The position numbers and the translations under genes are program-made. Positions 32,900 through 42,804 of a DNA stretch of 64,000 nt are shown here, one piece after another; position 1 is the stretch's first letter, and every line of letters starts with the position of its first letter. Below the pieces are notes generated by a model. The model did no database searches. It worked only from the letters and a program-made list of their open reading frames with translations, and was not told the origin of the DNA. The stretch is from contig JACDTU010000017.1 of the NCBI GenBank assembly GCA_022376465.1, positions 558,001 to 622,000 on the forward strand. Reading direction: 5' to 3'. The stretch is from Cubamyces lactineus (lineage: Eukaryota; Basidiomycota; Agaricomycetes; Polyporales; Polyporaceae).

Positions 32900-35800
32900 A
32901 GAACCGGCGTGCATCGACGTCACGACCGCGAACAACGATCCGTAATGTAATAGTAGCGCAGACTTCAAAGCAGTCTATGAGAATACCGCTATTTATTCAT
33001 ACGGATCGAAGCGTCGAAGCGAAAGCCCTAATCGACACAGGAGCTGGAGAAACTTTCATGGACTACCGATTTGCGAAAGAGCAGAAGTTGAAGCTCACGG
33101 AACTGAAGAAGCCTATTCGAGTCTTCAATGCGGACGGAACCCAAAACGAGGCAGGCGACATCAAGAAGTGCGCTTCGATCGAAGTCGAAGCAGGAGGACA
33201 CCAACACATCATCCGATTCCTCATCACATCGCTAGGGAAGGAACCAATCATTCTAGGACTCCCCTGGCTTCAACGAGTCAATGCGAACATCGACTTCACA
33301 GCAGGGACACTGGACATCGACCCTGGCAAGGTAGTCAAGACGGTCGTCGAGCACCTCAGAGAGATGTGGTTCCCAGATCAAGATCCATTCACGGGACGAC
33401 TCAGGGAAATAGGAGAAGAGGAAGACCCAGAGAATGAAACAGAATCAGAAGAAGACGAAAACGAAGACCCCCTATACGAAGATATCGGACGAGTTACCAC
33501 ATCAGACATCAAGTCAGAGGAAGAACCAGATGACCAGGAACTCTTGATCGCATATCTACGAGACGAAATGGACAAAACGACCCATCCGCACGTGGTTGAA
33601 TGGCACGGAGACACTCCCAGACCGGGAAACCCCTTGACCGGTGAACATCAACACGATGATGACGCACGCGTAGGACCAGGACCCAGCATCGGACGAATTC
33701 GAAAAGCACCAACAGGAATACGCTTTGCAATAGCCAACAATGTCTGGATACGAGCAAAAGTCAACCCCGCTATGGCAATGGCACAGCAGCAACAGGCGCA
33801 GGAGAAGCCGAAGACATTCGAAGAGATGCTACTGGCGGCGTATCAGGAATTCGCCAGTGTCTTCGAGAAGAAAGCCTCAGAACGATTTCCACCGGCCAGG
33901 CCATGGGATCTCGCTATTGAACTAAAGGAAGGCTTTGTACCGAAGGACTTCAAGCGGTATCAGTTAACGCCCAAAGAACTGGAAGCTGAAGAAGAATTCA
34001 TGCGAGAAAACCTGCGAAAAGGATACATCAGAACCTCGAAGTCCCCCATGTCATCACCATTCTTCTTTGTAGGGAAGAAAGATGGGTCACTGCGACCCTG
34101 CCAAGACTATCGTTACCTGAACGAAGGAACAATCCCGAACAAGTATCCTTTACCGCTGATCCCGGAGTTAATCGACAAGCTTCGAGGAGCCAAGATATTT
34201 TCGAAGTTGGACCTACGATCGGGATACAACAACGTACGAATCAAGAATGGCGATCAATGGAAAGCCGCGTTCCGAACCAGTTCGGGCCTATATGAGCCGA
34301 TGGTCATGTTCTTTGGCCTCCGCAACTCGCCAGCCGCCTTTCAAGCCATGATGAACTCCATATTCAAGGATATGATCGATGAATGATGGGTGGTAATCTA
34401 TATGGACGACATCCTCATATTCTCAGGAGACGAGGAAACCCATCGACGACGAACACTTCGAGTACTGGAACACTTACAAGAACACGACCTTTACCTCAAA
34501 CTCGAAAAGTGCACCTTCGACGCAGAAGAAGTGGAATACTTAGGAATGATCATTCGGGAAAACAGCGTTGCGATGGACCTGGTCAAACTAAAAGGAATTC
34601 TCGATTGGCCGGAACCAACGACCGTAAAGGATGTCCGATCATTCCTAGGTTTTGGGAACTTCTATCGACGCTTCATCGACCACTTTTCCGAGATCGCGCA
34701 ACCACTGAACGCACTCACCAAGAAGAACGCCAAATGGGAATGGTCCGCAGAATGCCAGAAAGCATTCGACCAACTCAAGACCCGCTTCGCCATGGCCCCT
34801 GTGCTACAGATGCCGGACGTCACCAAACCATTCCTAGTAGAATCAGACGCATCTGAATGGGCAACTGGAGCGGTCTTGCGACAGTGCGACATCAATGGTG
34901 ACATGCGACCTTGTGCGTACCTATCGGAAGGATTCACCGAGGCGGAATGAAACTACGAAATCTACGACCAAGAACTGTTGGGGATCATTTGAGCACTCAA
35001 AGCATGGCGACACTATCTAGAAGGATCAGGGAATCCAGTAACGATACTCTCCGACCACAAGAACTTGACCTACTGGCGAAATCCACAACAGTTGAACCGA
35101 CGCCAAGCACGATGGGCGCTCTTCCTTTCCCAATTCGACATGACATTAGTACATACCCCTGGAACAGCCATGGTCCAATCTGACGCCCTATCACGACGAC
35201 CGGACCACCGACAAGGAACCGACAATGACAATGTAGAACGCACAATGCTCCCAGATAAGCTCTTTGTTTGAATGGTTGACCTAGCCGTCGCACCAAGATT
35301 CCAAGAACTAGCAAAACAAGACCGCCTGTTTTGCGACGCACTGGCAGCGCTACGGAACCACGGACCCCCGCCAATAAGAAGCACCCTGACAGATTGGTCC
35401 GAAAGGGAAGGACTGGTCTTTTACAAGAATCGCTGTTATGTTCCTGCAGACGAAACTCTCCGAACCGATCTCGTGCGACAGCATCACGACTTACCCGCCG
35501 CCGGACACCCAGGCAAATTCAAGACGCTAGAACTCTTGCGAAGATCCTGCTGGTGGCCGGGAATGTACACCATGGTATCCAAATACGTAGAAGGCTGCGC
35601 CATCTGTCAGCAAGCAAAACCGAACACACATCCCACGACACCGCTGCCACAAGCAATTCCTGCTACAGGCGTCACCCAACCATTCGAAAACGTCACCATG
35701 GACCTCATCACTGACCTCCCAATATCGCATGGCTATGACAGTATTCTGGTCGTGGTCGACCAAGGCCTTACGAAGGGGGTGATTTTTGCACCCTGCAAGA

Positions 35801-36735
35801 AGACGGTGGACGCAATCGGAATGGCGGAACTCTATCATCGACACGTTTACAGAAGGTTTGGACTACCCAGCAAAATCATCTCGGATCGGGGACCCCAGTT
35901 CGTATCCAACGTCACCAAGGAACTAGGACGACTCCTTGGAATCACATTGTCACCCTCCACAGCCTATCATCTGCAGACCGATGGACAGACAGAAAGAGTT
36001 AATCAGGAACTTGAAGTCTACCTCCGAATATTCTGCGAAGGAAGACCCGACAAATGGGTAGAACATCTCACCGATGCGGAAGTCGCGCATAATCAACGCC
36101 TACACTCGGCCCGAAACGCGTCGCCATTCTACCTCATGATGGGTTACGATCCTCCACTGATACCGCTGGCGTACCCCCGAACCAATGTCCCAGCAGTACA
36201 AGAGTGACTTACGAACCTGCAGAAAGCAAGGGATGAAGCATTAGCAGCGCACGAACTGGCACGGAACGTCATGACCAACTGGTATCGAGGGAAGTTCACC
36301 CAATTTGCCAAAGGACAGAAGGTCTGGCTAGAAGGGAAGAACCTACACCTTGCTTATGCCTCGAGGAAGCTGGCACCCAAACGAGAAGGGCCATTCCACA
36401 TCACCGAAGTCATCGGACTGGTCACATACCATCTAGAACTGCCAAAGTCGTGGAAGATCCACCCTGTGTTTCATGCGTGTTTCCTGACACCCTATAAGGA
36501 AAACAACACCCACGGACCCAATCACACGAGACCCCCACCTGACCTGGTTGACGGAGAAAAAGAGTACGAGGTCGAAGCTATTGTGGGACACAAGATGATC
36601 CGAGGAAAACCCCGATTCCAAATCAAGTGGTGGGGTTACTCATCAGCGGAAAACACATGGGAACCTGAGTCAGCGCTCCTGCCAAATGCTGCCGAGATCC
36701 TCGAGAGGTATAAAAAGGCAAGGAAACTCGCCTGA
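32896..36735 (+). pseudogene. Gypsy Pol with chromodomain, interrupted by five TGA codons
   Basis: One frame from 32896 to 36735, unshifted throughout. Protease DTGAGETF (33038); RT with GYIRTSKSPMSSPFFFVGKKDG, FSKLDLRSGYNN and YMDDILIFS (34400); RNase [13 protein letters not shown]; integrase HHCC (HHDLPAAGHPG ... CAICQQAK), MDLITDLP, SDRGPQF and TERVNQE; chromodomain EVEAIVGH ... [18 protein letters not shown] (36570-36680). Stops in frame: 34384, 34948, 34990, 35269 and 36205, all TGA. At 34948, 34990 and 36205 the family normally has Arg ([25 protein letters not shown]). CGA is a heavily used Arg codon in this element, so CGA-to-TGA change explains them. The chromodomain presumably targets integration to marked chromatin. 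Confidence 0.88.
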
Positions 36736-36745
36736 ATCTCTCACC

Positions 36746-36979
36746 ATGCCCTCTCTCGAATCACTCCACATCCTCTACTGTGCTGTCCTCGTTTCCGCCA
36801 CGCTTGCCTTCCTCCACTTCACCCTCCGAGACCAACCATCCCCCGCACTCATCTTCGCTCTCTACTGCACCCTTGTTCTCGCTTCCATCCTCACCTTCCT
36901 CCACTTCAATCTCTCCGATCTCCATACTCGCATCGCTGAGCGAACACTCAAAAACCGCAACCCCTCCAGCACCTGGTGA
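36746..36979 (+). CDS. Gypsy extra ORF A: two-helix membrane peptide
   Basis: 77 residues from an ATG in good context (CACCATGCC), 10 bases after the pol stop. It has two hydrophobic helices that are repeats of each other: HILYCAVLVSATLAFLHFTL and FALYCTLVLASILTFLHFNL. A basic tail (RTLKNRNPSSTW) follows. Its TGA (36977-36979) is immediately followed by the ATG of the next ORF. I recognise no family. It sits where retroviruses and errantiviruses carry env, but it has no fusion peptide, glycoprotein features or signal-peptidase site that I can identify. Confidence 0.65.
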   Translation: MPSLESLHILYCAVLVSATLAFLHFTLRDQPSPALIFALYCTLVLASILTFLHFNLSDLHTRIAERTLKNRNPSSTW

Positions 36980-37204
36980 ATGCCCCATTTCATCGAACGA
37001 TTTGCTTACGTCATCGTCGCTGTTCCCGCAACCATCGTCGCCACCATCGCAGCTACCATTTGCCTCCCAATCCTTTGCGTCGCATCGTGCCTCACCCACG
37101 ACTCCCTCGAGCGCGAGTTCCATCACACCAACAACCGATCGCCCCCATTACCGATAAGAATCCCCGCTCGCTCCACCGAGTCTGACGATGAACGAACCCT
37201 ATGA
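36980..37204 (+). CDS. Gypsy extra ORF B: single-helix membrane peptide
   Basis: 74 residues, MPHFIERFAYVIVAVPATIVATIAATICLP and on. One long hydrophobic stretch with Ala/Ile/Val and three cysteines (residues about 9-38) is followed by a polar tail ending TESDDERTL. It starts directly at the stop of ORF A (TGAATG) and its TGA overlaps the next ATG as ATGA at 37201-37204. No known family recognised. Confidence 0.6.
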   Translation: MPHFIERFAYVIVAVPATIVATIAATICLPILCVASCLTHDSLEREFHHTNNRSPPLPIRIPARSTESDDERTL

Positions 37205-37353
37205 TTGTTGTCGTGTGCATGACCATCAACTTCCTACTCGCCCTCCTCTGGATCCTCGCCTACGCCGTCCTCTATCTTCGTATCATCGAGTTCACCATCG
37301 AACACCGCGACATCCCTGCCGACAGCCTTCCCATCTACCCCAACCATGCCTAA
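37201..37353 (+). CDS. Gypsy extra ORF C: 50-residue membrane peptide
   Basis: MIVVVCMTINFLLALLWILA continues as YAVLYLRIIEF, giving a single N-terminal membrane helix, followed by a short polar tail ending PIYPNHA. It overlaps ORF B by four bases (ATGA) and ORF D by eight bases (37346-37353, ATGCCTAA). Such tight stop/start overlap implies termination-reinitiation if it is translated. No family recognised. Confidence 0.55.
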   Translation: MIVVVCMTINFLLALLWILAYAVLYLRIIEFTIEHRDIPADSLPIYPNHA

Positions 37354-38647
37354 CTTCGAGTTTGCGGAGAACCTAACCCCGGAGAGTTTCTCAGTCACCT
37401 CCACGCAGTCGCTAAACCCGAGCGACCAAGAAAACATTCCCCCTCCTGCGGCTCCTCCTCCTCCGTACGACGATGCAACAGACGAAGCGGACAGCGACCC
37501 CGAGGAACTGGACGAAACATCTGATCTAGAGTCGCTCGCTACGAATGACACTCTCGCCGACCAACCCAATTCGCGAGAAGGACGACAACTCGTCAATGCT
37601 CTCCTCACGGATCCGGGACCCCTCATCAATGCGGTGCGCGCCGATCCCGAGCTAGTCAACCCGCTCGCCAGATATCGGGACATGTTCAACGATGCGCGGG
37701 AGTTCGGCCACATTGGCGGGCATCTGGTCAACCTGCGAGGGTCGGCGTCCCTGATCAGGGAAGACGCGCGTGGCCAACTCGGCAGGATACAAAGGAGCAT
37801 GAAGACTGTCGCAGAAGCGCTGGACCATGTTGAAGAGGTTGTCAACGACATAAGAAAGGAAGTCTCCGACATCACCCACCTCTATGAAGACGATGCCGAG
37901 CGTATCCTCGAATCAGCGCAGGAAGTCACCGAGTACGTCCATTCCGTCGAGGCATCTGTCAGCCGATTCCGGCTCCGCAATGGTCGAGGGCGGCGAAGTC
38001 TCATCCAGCATATGGAATCCCCTGCATTCACCGTTCGACACCAGCCGTACACTCGCAACCTCCTTCCCTTGCTCGAACCTCCATCCGGCGAACAGCCCGC
38101 TGCGTACCATACCATCCCTGGATCTTCGCGGGAGGACTACACGTACCTACCGCGCGACCACCGCAACTACACCCGACGAGCACGAGAGGCGACAATAATA
38201 CAGCGACGACTCGAACAAGGAGTCGAATCTCGTGTAGCGCGACGCACGTCGATGCGTCAAGCACGACCACCAACGCCCTACGCTCCGGAGGTAGCTGGTC
38301 CAGTCGCTGCCAACCCTGGGCCCTCAACAGTGGTGCCTCGAATCCCACTTGCAGACGTTCAATTCCGTACGCACTCGCTGTCCTACGAACCCGCGACGAG
38401 GCCTGCGACCGCAGCACCTGCGCAGCCGGAAGAAGCCCCGGTCATACCGCCACCCCCATATGGCCAGGCCCTGACGAACAACGCGCAGTTCTATCCGCGT
38501 TCGCTGGAGGAAGCGACAAGGGACGCGCGCGCTAACCCACCATGGGGAGTACAGGCTCCCGTCGAACTCGCGGACGCCACTCTCGATGACCCTGCTCGTG
38601 GTCTCCAGGGTCTGGACGGGCTCAACAATTGCGAATATTATTGGTGA
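37346..38647 (+). CDS. Gypsy extra ORF D: 433-residue coiled-coil protein with two PPPPY motifs
   Basis: From ATG 37346 (MPNFEFAENLTPES) to TGA 38645-38647, uninterrupted although pol is broken. The N-terminal 80 residues are acidic and Pro-rich with APPPPYDDAT. Residues about 100-215 form helical heptad-like sequence (RGSASLIREDARGQLG, MKTVAEALDHVEEVVNDIRK), likely a coiled coil. Residues 215-330 are Arg/Pro-rich, then IPPPPYGQAL occurs near residue 370. PPxY is the ligand for WW domains of Nedd4/Rsp5 ubiquitin ligases. No family match known to me. It ends 36 bases before the 3' LTR, just upstream of the purine tract. Confidence 0.65.
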   Translation: MPNFEFAENLTPESFSVTSTQSLNPSDQENIPPPAAPPPPYDDATDEADSDPEELDETSDLESLATNDTLADQPNSREGRQLVNALLTDPGPLINAVRADPELVNPLARYRDMFNDAREFGHIGGHLVNLRGSASLIREDARGQLGRIQRSMKTVAEALDHVEEVVNDIRKEVSDITHLYEDDAERILESAQEVTEYVHSVEASVSRFRLRNGRGRRSLIQHMESPAFTVRHQPYTRNLLPLLEPPSGEQPAAYHTIPGSSREDYTYLPRDHRNYTRRAREATIIQRRLEQGVESRVARRTSMRQARPPTPYAPEVAGPVAANPGPSTVVPRIPLADVQFRTHSLSYEPATRPATAAPAQPEEAPVIPPPPYGQALTNNAQFYPRSLEEATRDARANPPWGVQAPVELADATLDDPARGLQGLDGLNNCEYYW

Positions 38648-38671
38648 ACGACGAGGTCATCGTCGACCATA

Positions 38672-38683
38672 CGAAGGGGGTAA
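38672..38683 (+). promoter_or_regulatory. Gypsy polypurine tract
   Basis: CGAAGGGGGTAA directly precedes the TGTTAC start of the 3' LTR, the position from which plus-strand DNA synthesis is primed. Confidence 0.75.
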
Positions 38684-39152
38684 TGTTACGACGGTGCGTG
38701 ACACGGCCACTGTTACGGTTACGGTTACGTCTTGGTCTTGTGACTTGTCCTATGCTTATGTATCGTGCTTACGTTCCGGAGGCCGAGCCTGCTGCGGCTT
38801 ACTCGTGTGTTGTATACTTAGCTCCATTCTCCCATGCCACGTCAGCGACACGTCAGTTATTCTCATGATTCGTCACCTCCATTCCCATGTACAGTCAGCC
38901 CCAGCTATACTTAGCCGTACTGAACATTCGCTTACTGATCCGGTCTATTATTAGTTCCGGTCATGTATATATAAGCCGAGGATCTTCTTCGAAGAACCTC
39001 AGCTCGATCTGGTTATCTATTGCCTATTCACCGAACCCCGACTCGCCTCTTCTCAGAAGATCTTTGATCCCTGACTCGCCTCTTCGTTACTCTTCGAGGC
39101 GACGTGACCCCTAGCTCAGCCACCGCGTGACCGATCTAGGCTCATCATAACA
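38684..39152 (+). repeat. Gypsy 3' LTR
   Basis: 469 bp, TGTTACGACGG..CATCATAACA. It contains the uninterrupted Copia target sequence TTAGCCGTACTGAAC at about 38911, which proves that the Copia element split the other LTR. Confidence 0.93.
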
Positions 39153-39823
39153 TAACCATCGAAACCTTCGGCCTACAGTATATCTCGCTGTGGGCGCCTA
39201 ATATATAATGCTATGACGCCCTAATAATAGCTGTAGTAGTCGCCTTTGCAGGTGATACAGACTGGACGTAATGCATTACTTAGGTAGAAACAGATTCTAA
39301 GTAGACTACATTATATGAGAGTTCAAGCGCTCACACATGTATAGACTCAGGAGTATGCTGGCTTGGCCGAGCGCCTCTGGGCTCCGAGAATTTGTCCAGT
39401 TATGTGACATAGGTATGGCCGTGCCTTACGCGATTTTGTCCGGCATTTGACAGTGGGTTGGGGGCCAATTTTGGCCTGTTTTGTCCGAAAAAAATGTAGC
39501 TTGGCCCCCCTCCGGGGGACCAAATTTGTCCGAATTGTGATATGGCTGGGCCTACTATTATCGGGGGTCCTTGGTAGCGCTGGGGAGGTTACTTATGGGC
39601 GCACGTGGGTGCTATTTCGTCCCTGATCGGGTGTTCCCCACGTTGTGCCGCAACTCTGTCCTCACCACCTCTTCCTCTCAGTTGCCATCATCGTTGAGAC
39701 CGCAAGACTCGTCTTACCTTCGTCTTGCTAGCAAGCTATTGTGCGTGGACTTGGAATTGTGAAATCCATAGCGCAAGCTCAAAACCGCCCGGTTCGATCA
39801 GGCGCGCAACCACACTTGCAAGG
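39153..39823. other. Intergenic region upstream of a CFEM gene
   Basis: No gene. The hAT frame from the left side of the Gypsy element does not continue here. The region includes the tandem repeat at 39391-39555 and presumably the CFEM promoter. Confidence 0.4.
39391..39555. repeat. Degenerate ~45-bp tandem repeat with TTTGTCC core
   Basis: TTTGTCC occurs at 39391, 39435, 39480 and 39525, spaced 44, 45 and 45 bp. Each copy is followed by a loosely conserved TGTGACAT-like stretch and TGGCC or TTGGCC. One unit contains the hairpin CCCCCCTCCGGGGG. Confidence 0.55.
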
Positions 39824-40719
39824 ATGGTGCTCGCGGCGTCTTGGTCCATTCACCTCATCCTGGCTCCCATCGCACTCTACGTGCTCGGTTCAGCCGTGCG
39901 TGTAAACGCTGCTGCCTCGCTCACGCCGCCAGTGGACACGTCGTCGTCGACATCCGCAAGCGTCGGCCTGAGCCTGTCTTTCACCCCGAACGCGAGCGTC
40001 ACCGCGACGGGAAGTGCGCAGTCCGGGGCAAGCACCGGGAGCGCTACGGCGACGTCGTCCGCGCCGTTCCCCAGCTTGACTGGTCTGTCTGATTGCGGTG
40101 AGTGGTGATGCAGCGGAAATGGGCGAGGGTTGGAGAGAGCTGATGATATGGACGGTGCTACCTACAGCCACCCAGTGCTTTGGACTGGCTATATCTCAGG
40201 GCGGATGCAGTAGCATCGTGGACGTCAACTGCTACTGCCACGGTCAAAAGTGAGTACTTGATCATTGATACCCATTATACCCGCAACATCCCGCTTCTCC
40301 TGCACTGGATGAGCACAACTGCTGATATCGCGCCTCTCCGCAGCTCAACACGCTTCGCGAACGCCCTCGTTGCGTGCATCTCCGAGCAGTGCCCCGGGGA
40401 CCTGTCCTCCGCCGAGTCCATCTCGGAGCAGTTCTGCGCGCTCGCGGCGACGAGCACGTCGCTCACCTTCCCCACCTCCGTGCCGTCCTCCGCGTTCTCT
40501 GACCCATTCACGTCGTCGACGTCGGCATCGCGTAACGGTTCGAGTACGACTACGCCGCATGGCTCATCGGGCACTTCTTCGGGAGGAACGCAGACGCAGA
40601 CTGCTACTGCTACCAGCACTACGAATGGTGGACGTGGGTTGAGCGCTGCCCAGAGCAGCGTGGGCGCTGCTGTGCTCCTTGGGCTCGTAGCTGCACTTTC
40701 AGCTTTCGCTCTTTCATGA
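39824..40719 (+). CDS. CFEM-domain GPI-anchored surface protein
   Basis: ATG 39824 starts MVLAASWSIHLILAPIALYVLGSAVRVNA, a good signal peptide. A Ser/Thr-rich segment precedes the CFEM domain, which is built from three exons: LSDC, ATQCFGLAISQGGCSS..VNCYCHGQN, and ALVACISEQCPGDLSSAES..QFC, giving eight cysteines in CFEM order. A second Ser/Thr-rich stalk follows and a hydrophobic C-terminus (VGAAVLLGLVAALSAFALS) with no basic tail, typical of GPI attachment. Introns start at about 40097 and 40250. Likely an extracellular wall or membrane protein; some CFEM proteins bind haem, but the ligand-determining Asp is not certain here. Confidence 0.87.
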
Positions 40720-41079
40720 ACGGTGTTTGGCTCTCGGATTCGCTGTGGGACGGGAGGAATGAGGATACCCGGGTTATTGACGTTGACGACTCGGATGCCC
40801 TGGCGCTTCGTATCGGAGCGCATATACCTTGTACACTTGAACTTTGGCTCCATGTTTTAGCTCGGAGTTGCTCTGCTGCTCTTGGACATGACGATAGTTC
40901 ACGTACGCTGATATATACCATTTGCATCTGATGTTCGGGGATGTATGAGAGACGTTCACGGACCGGATATTCATCCCATAAATGCACCCAAAGGCATCAC
41001 GTTTGGTGCGACGTTTACGTTGGTATGTACCTCTTCCGAATCTAATCCTTCCTTCACGCTGGGCTCATTCTCTACAATC
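40720..41079. other. Convergent 3' intergenic region
   Basis: Lies between the convergent CFEM and flavin-reductase genes. No coding signal. Confidence 0.4.
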
Positions 41080-42353
41080 CTACAACGCAGAAGACCCCTC
41101 ACTCGGGCCCTTCACATCCACACTCTTCAAAAACTCCTGTATCTTCTCCCCTTCCAACTTCCACTCCGGCCTCGGCAAGCGGAACGCATCGCCCACGCGC
41201 GCATACGTGATATCGCCCATGCGCCCGACCGGCTTCAGCTTCGCGTAGTCGACGACGCCGCGCTCGTTGAGCACGTCGTGCCGGACGTGGATGCACTTGA
41301 CGAGCCCGAGGACGAGCGTCGCGGTCTGTTGGCCCGTGGAGGGGTGGATGATGTCGACGGCTTGGAAGAGCTCGCATTCCATGCTGAACGCGCTTTCGCG
41401 CACGCGCGGGGCTTTGACGTGGGTCTGTGTGCATAAACGGAAACGAAGGCGGACGCGCATGCGGGTTGTCAGCTAGAGTACTGCGCATGGACAAATGAGC
41501 TTAGAGAGAAGTTCCGTACGCTGGGCTCCTTCGTAAGACCCGAGACGGGCCACTCGCTGACGTCCGCGGGGGCGTCGAGCGAGGTGAAGTTGGCGTTCTC
41601 GACGAACGGCTCGCTGATGATGTTCACCGTGAAGTTCTTCGTCGCCTTGATGTTGCTCGCCGTGTCCTTCAGGCCACCCTTGGGGCCCGCGGAGCATGAG
41701 ACGGAGATGAGCGGCGGGTTGTGCGTGATCTGGTTGAACCAGCTGCAGACAGAGATAGTAGCTCAGGTTCTCATCCTTGTATTGCTAGTGAGTGGAACGC
41801 GGGGACTTGCCTGAAGGGCGCGAGGTTCTCGACGCCATCGGAGGAGACGCTTGAGACGAAGGCGATAGGACGCGGGACGATTCCGCTGATCATCATCGCG
41901 TACTGAGGGCGGGTCGATGCGGCGCGCACGTCACGGTCAGCTCAGTCGCTGTACCTCGTACGGGTTCAGTCAACTGTCAGGTACGAACCAGCTTCCTGCA
42001 TATAGCCGCGATGCGGTAAGTAGAGTGGATGGAAGCGTTTCGCGAGGTGTTCCGTACCCAGGGTCTTCCGAGGCGGTCTCGATGGTCTTCCAGCCCTCCT
42101 TCTGTCCTTCGAGCCACTTCTTGCCGTCGGAGGTGTCCTCGACCTTGCGCCCGTACACGAAGCCGGGGTTCGGGGTCTCGGTGTACTTGGGCTTCGCTTC
42201 GCGGTCGAAAGCGGGGAGCGGTTCTGCGCTTGACATCCTGGTGCTATACAGACGGCGGTAGGATCTTGGAGGAGTAGTAGAAAGACGCGATAGACCACGG
42301 CGCAGGACGAGGTTGAGGCTGGTCGTACAGGTTCTTGGTAAGATGGGCGTCAT
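41080..42353 (-). CDS. Flavin-reductase-like (FMN-binding split-barrel) protein
   Basis: ATG 42353 gives an Arg-rich, acid-free N-terminus (LVLRRGLSRLSTTPPRSYRR) that could be a mitochondrial presequence; an internal ATG (MSSAEPLPAF) would give a cytosolic form. Downstream exons encode YAMMISGIVPRPIAFVSS, VENLAPF, WFNQITHNPPLISVSCS, KATKNFTVNIISEPF and FSMECELFQAVD, then HVRHDVLNERGVVDYAKLKPVGRMG and a C-terminal LPRPEW block. This is the fungal flavin reductase-like domain, which binds FMN and uses NAD(P)H; substrate unknown. At least four exons; stop TAG at 41082-41080. No lesions seen. Confidence 0.83.
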
Positions 42354-42804
42354 GGCCTGTGGGACTGAACCTCGTATTCTCTTCGCAGCGGTCCTGGTGG
42401 AACCATAGAGTGCCTTTCTTTAGTGCGGGTCTTGGTAACATCGCCGGACCGGTACTCCAGACATACACCGGTACAGTCAATTATTCAGCACCATGGCCGG
42501 CGACCCTAGCCAAGCACACATAGACATTCTCCCTATAGGCGGTAAAAGAACGAACAAGAAGACTGTAAGAGTATGCTGTATACGAATGCCAGCTTCAGAG
42601 GTGTCGGCCTGCGAGGCTGCGAGAGTACTCGTGCAATTGCAAGGCGTTCAGATCCTAGAGCAAACGGGCGTTAAACCTATGATCTCATTGCTTGTAGACA
42701 TTGTATTTCCCACGGTTAGTAAATGGCTTACCTTGGGCTTATTGTACGTATTTACCGCTCAGCGGAAACAAGAAAGTCAATTTGCAGCAGGCTTGGGTTC
42801 GAGA
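42354..42804. other. Divergent promoter region
   Basis: Between the divergent flavin-reductase-like and RPAC1 genes. An open frame upstream of 42805 lacks family content and is probably leader. Confidence 0.4.

Larger units (their letters stand above)
24576..39152 (+). mobile_element. Ty3/Gypsy chromovirus with extra 3' ORFs, interrupted by a Copia element
   Basis: LTRs begin TGTTACGA and end CATAACA. The 3' LTR is 38684-39152 (469 bp). The 5' LTR is 24576-31356 but is split by the nested Copia element; without it, and counting the duplicated AGCCG once, it is 463 bp. The 6-bp difference is one GGTTAC unit, and a few substitutions separate the LTRs. Order inside: LTR, self-type primer site, gag, pol (protease, RT, RNase H, integrase, chromodomain), four additional ORFs, purine tract CGAAGGGGGTAA (38672-38683), LTR. 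Flanks GACTG and TAACC do not match, so no target duplication is visible. The pol frame holds five TGA codons, so this copy is likely inactive. Confidence 0.9.

Noticed and set aside
34384..36207. TGA reassigned to tryptophan or selenocysteine in pol
   Set aside because: Neighbouring TGG codes for Trp normally, TGA serves as a stop in other genes here (for example 54891-54889 and 44333-44335), and family residues at three sites are Arg.
39774..39800. B-box-like GGTTCGATC suggesting a tRNA gene
   Set aside because: No matching A box, acceptor stem or T-stem pairing; it lies in the leader of the CFEM gene.
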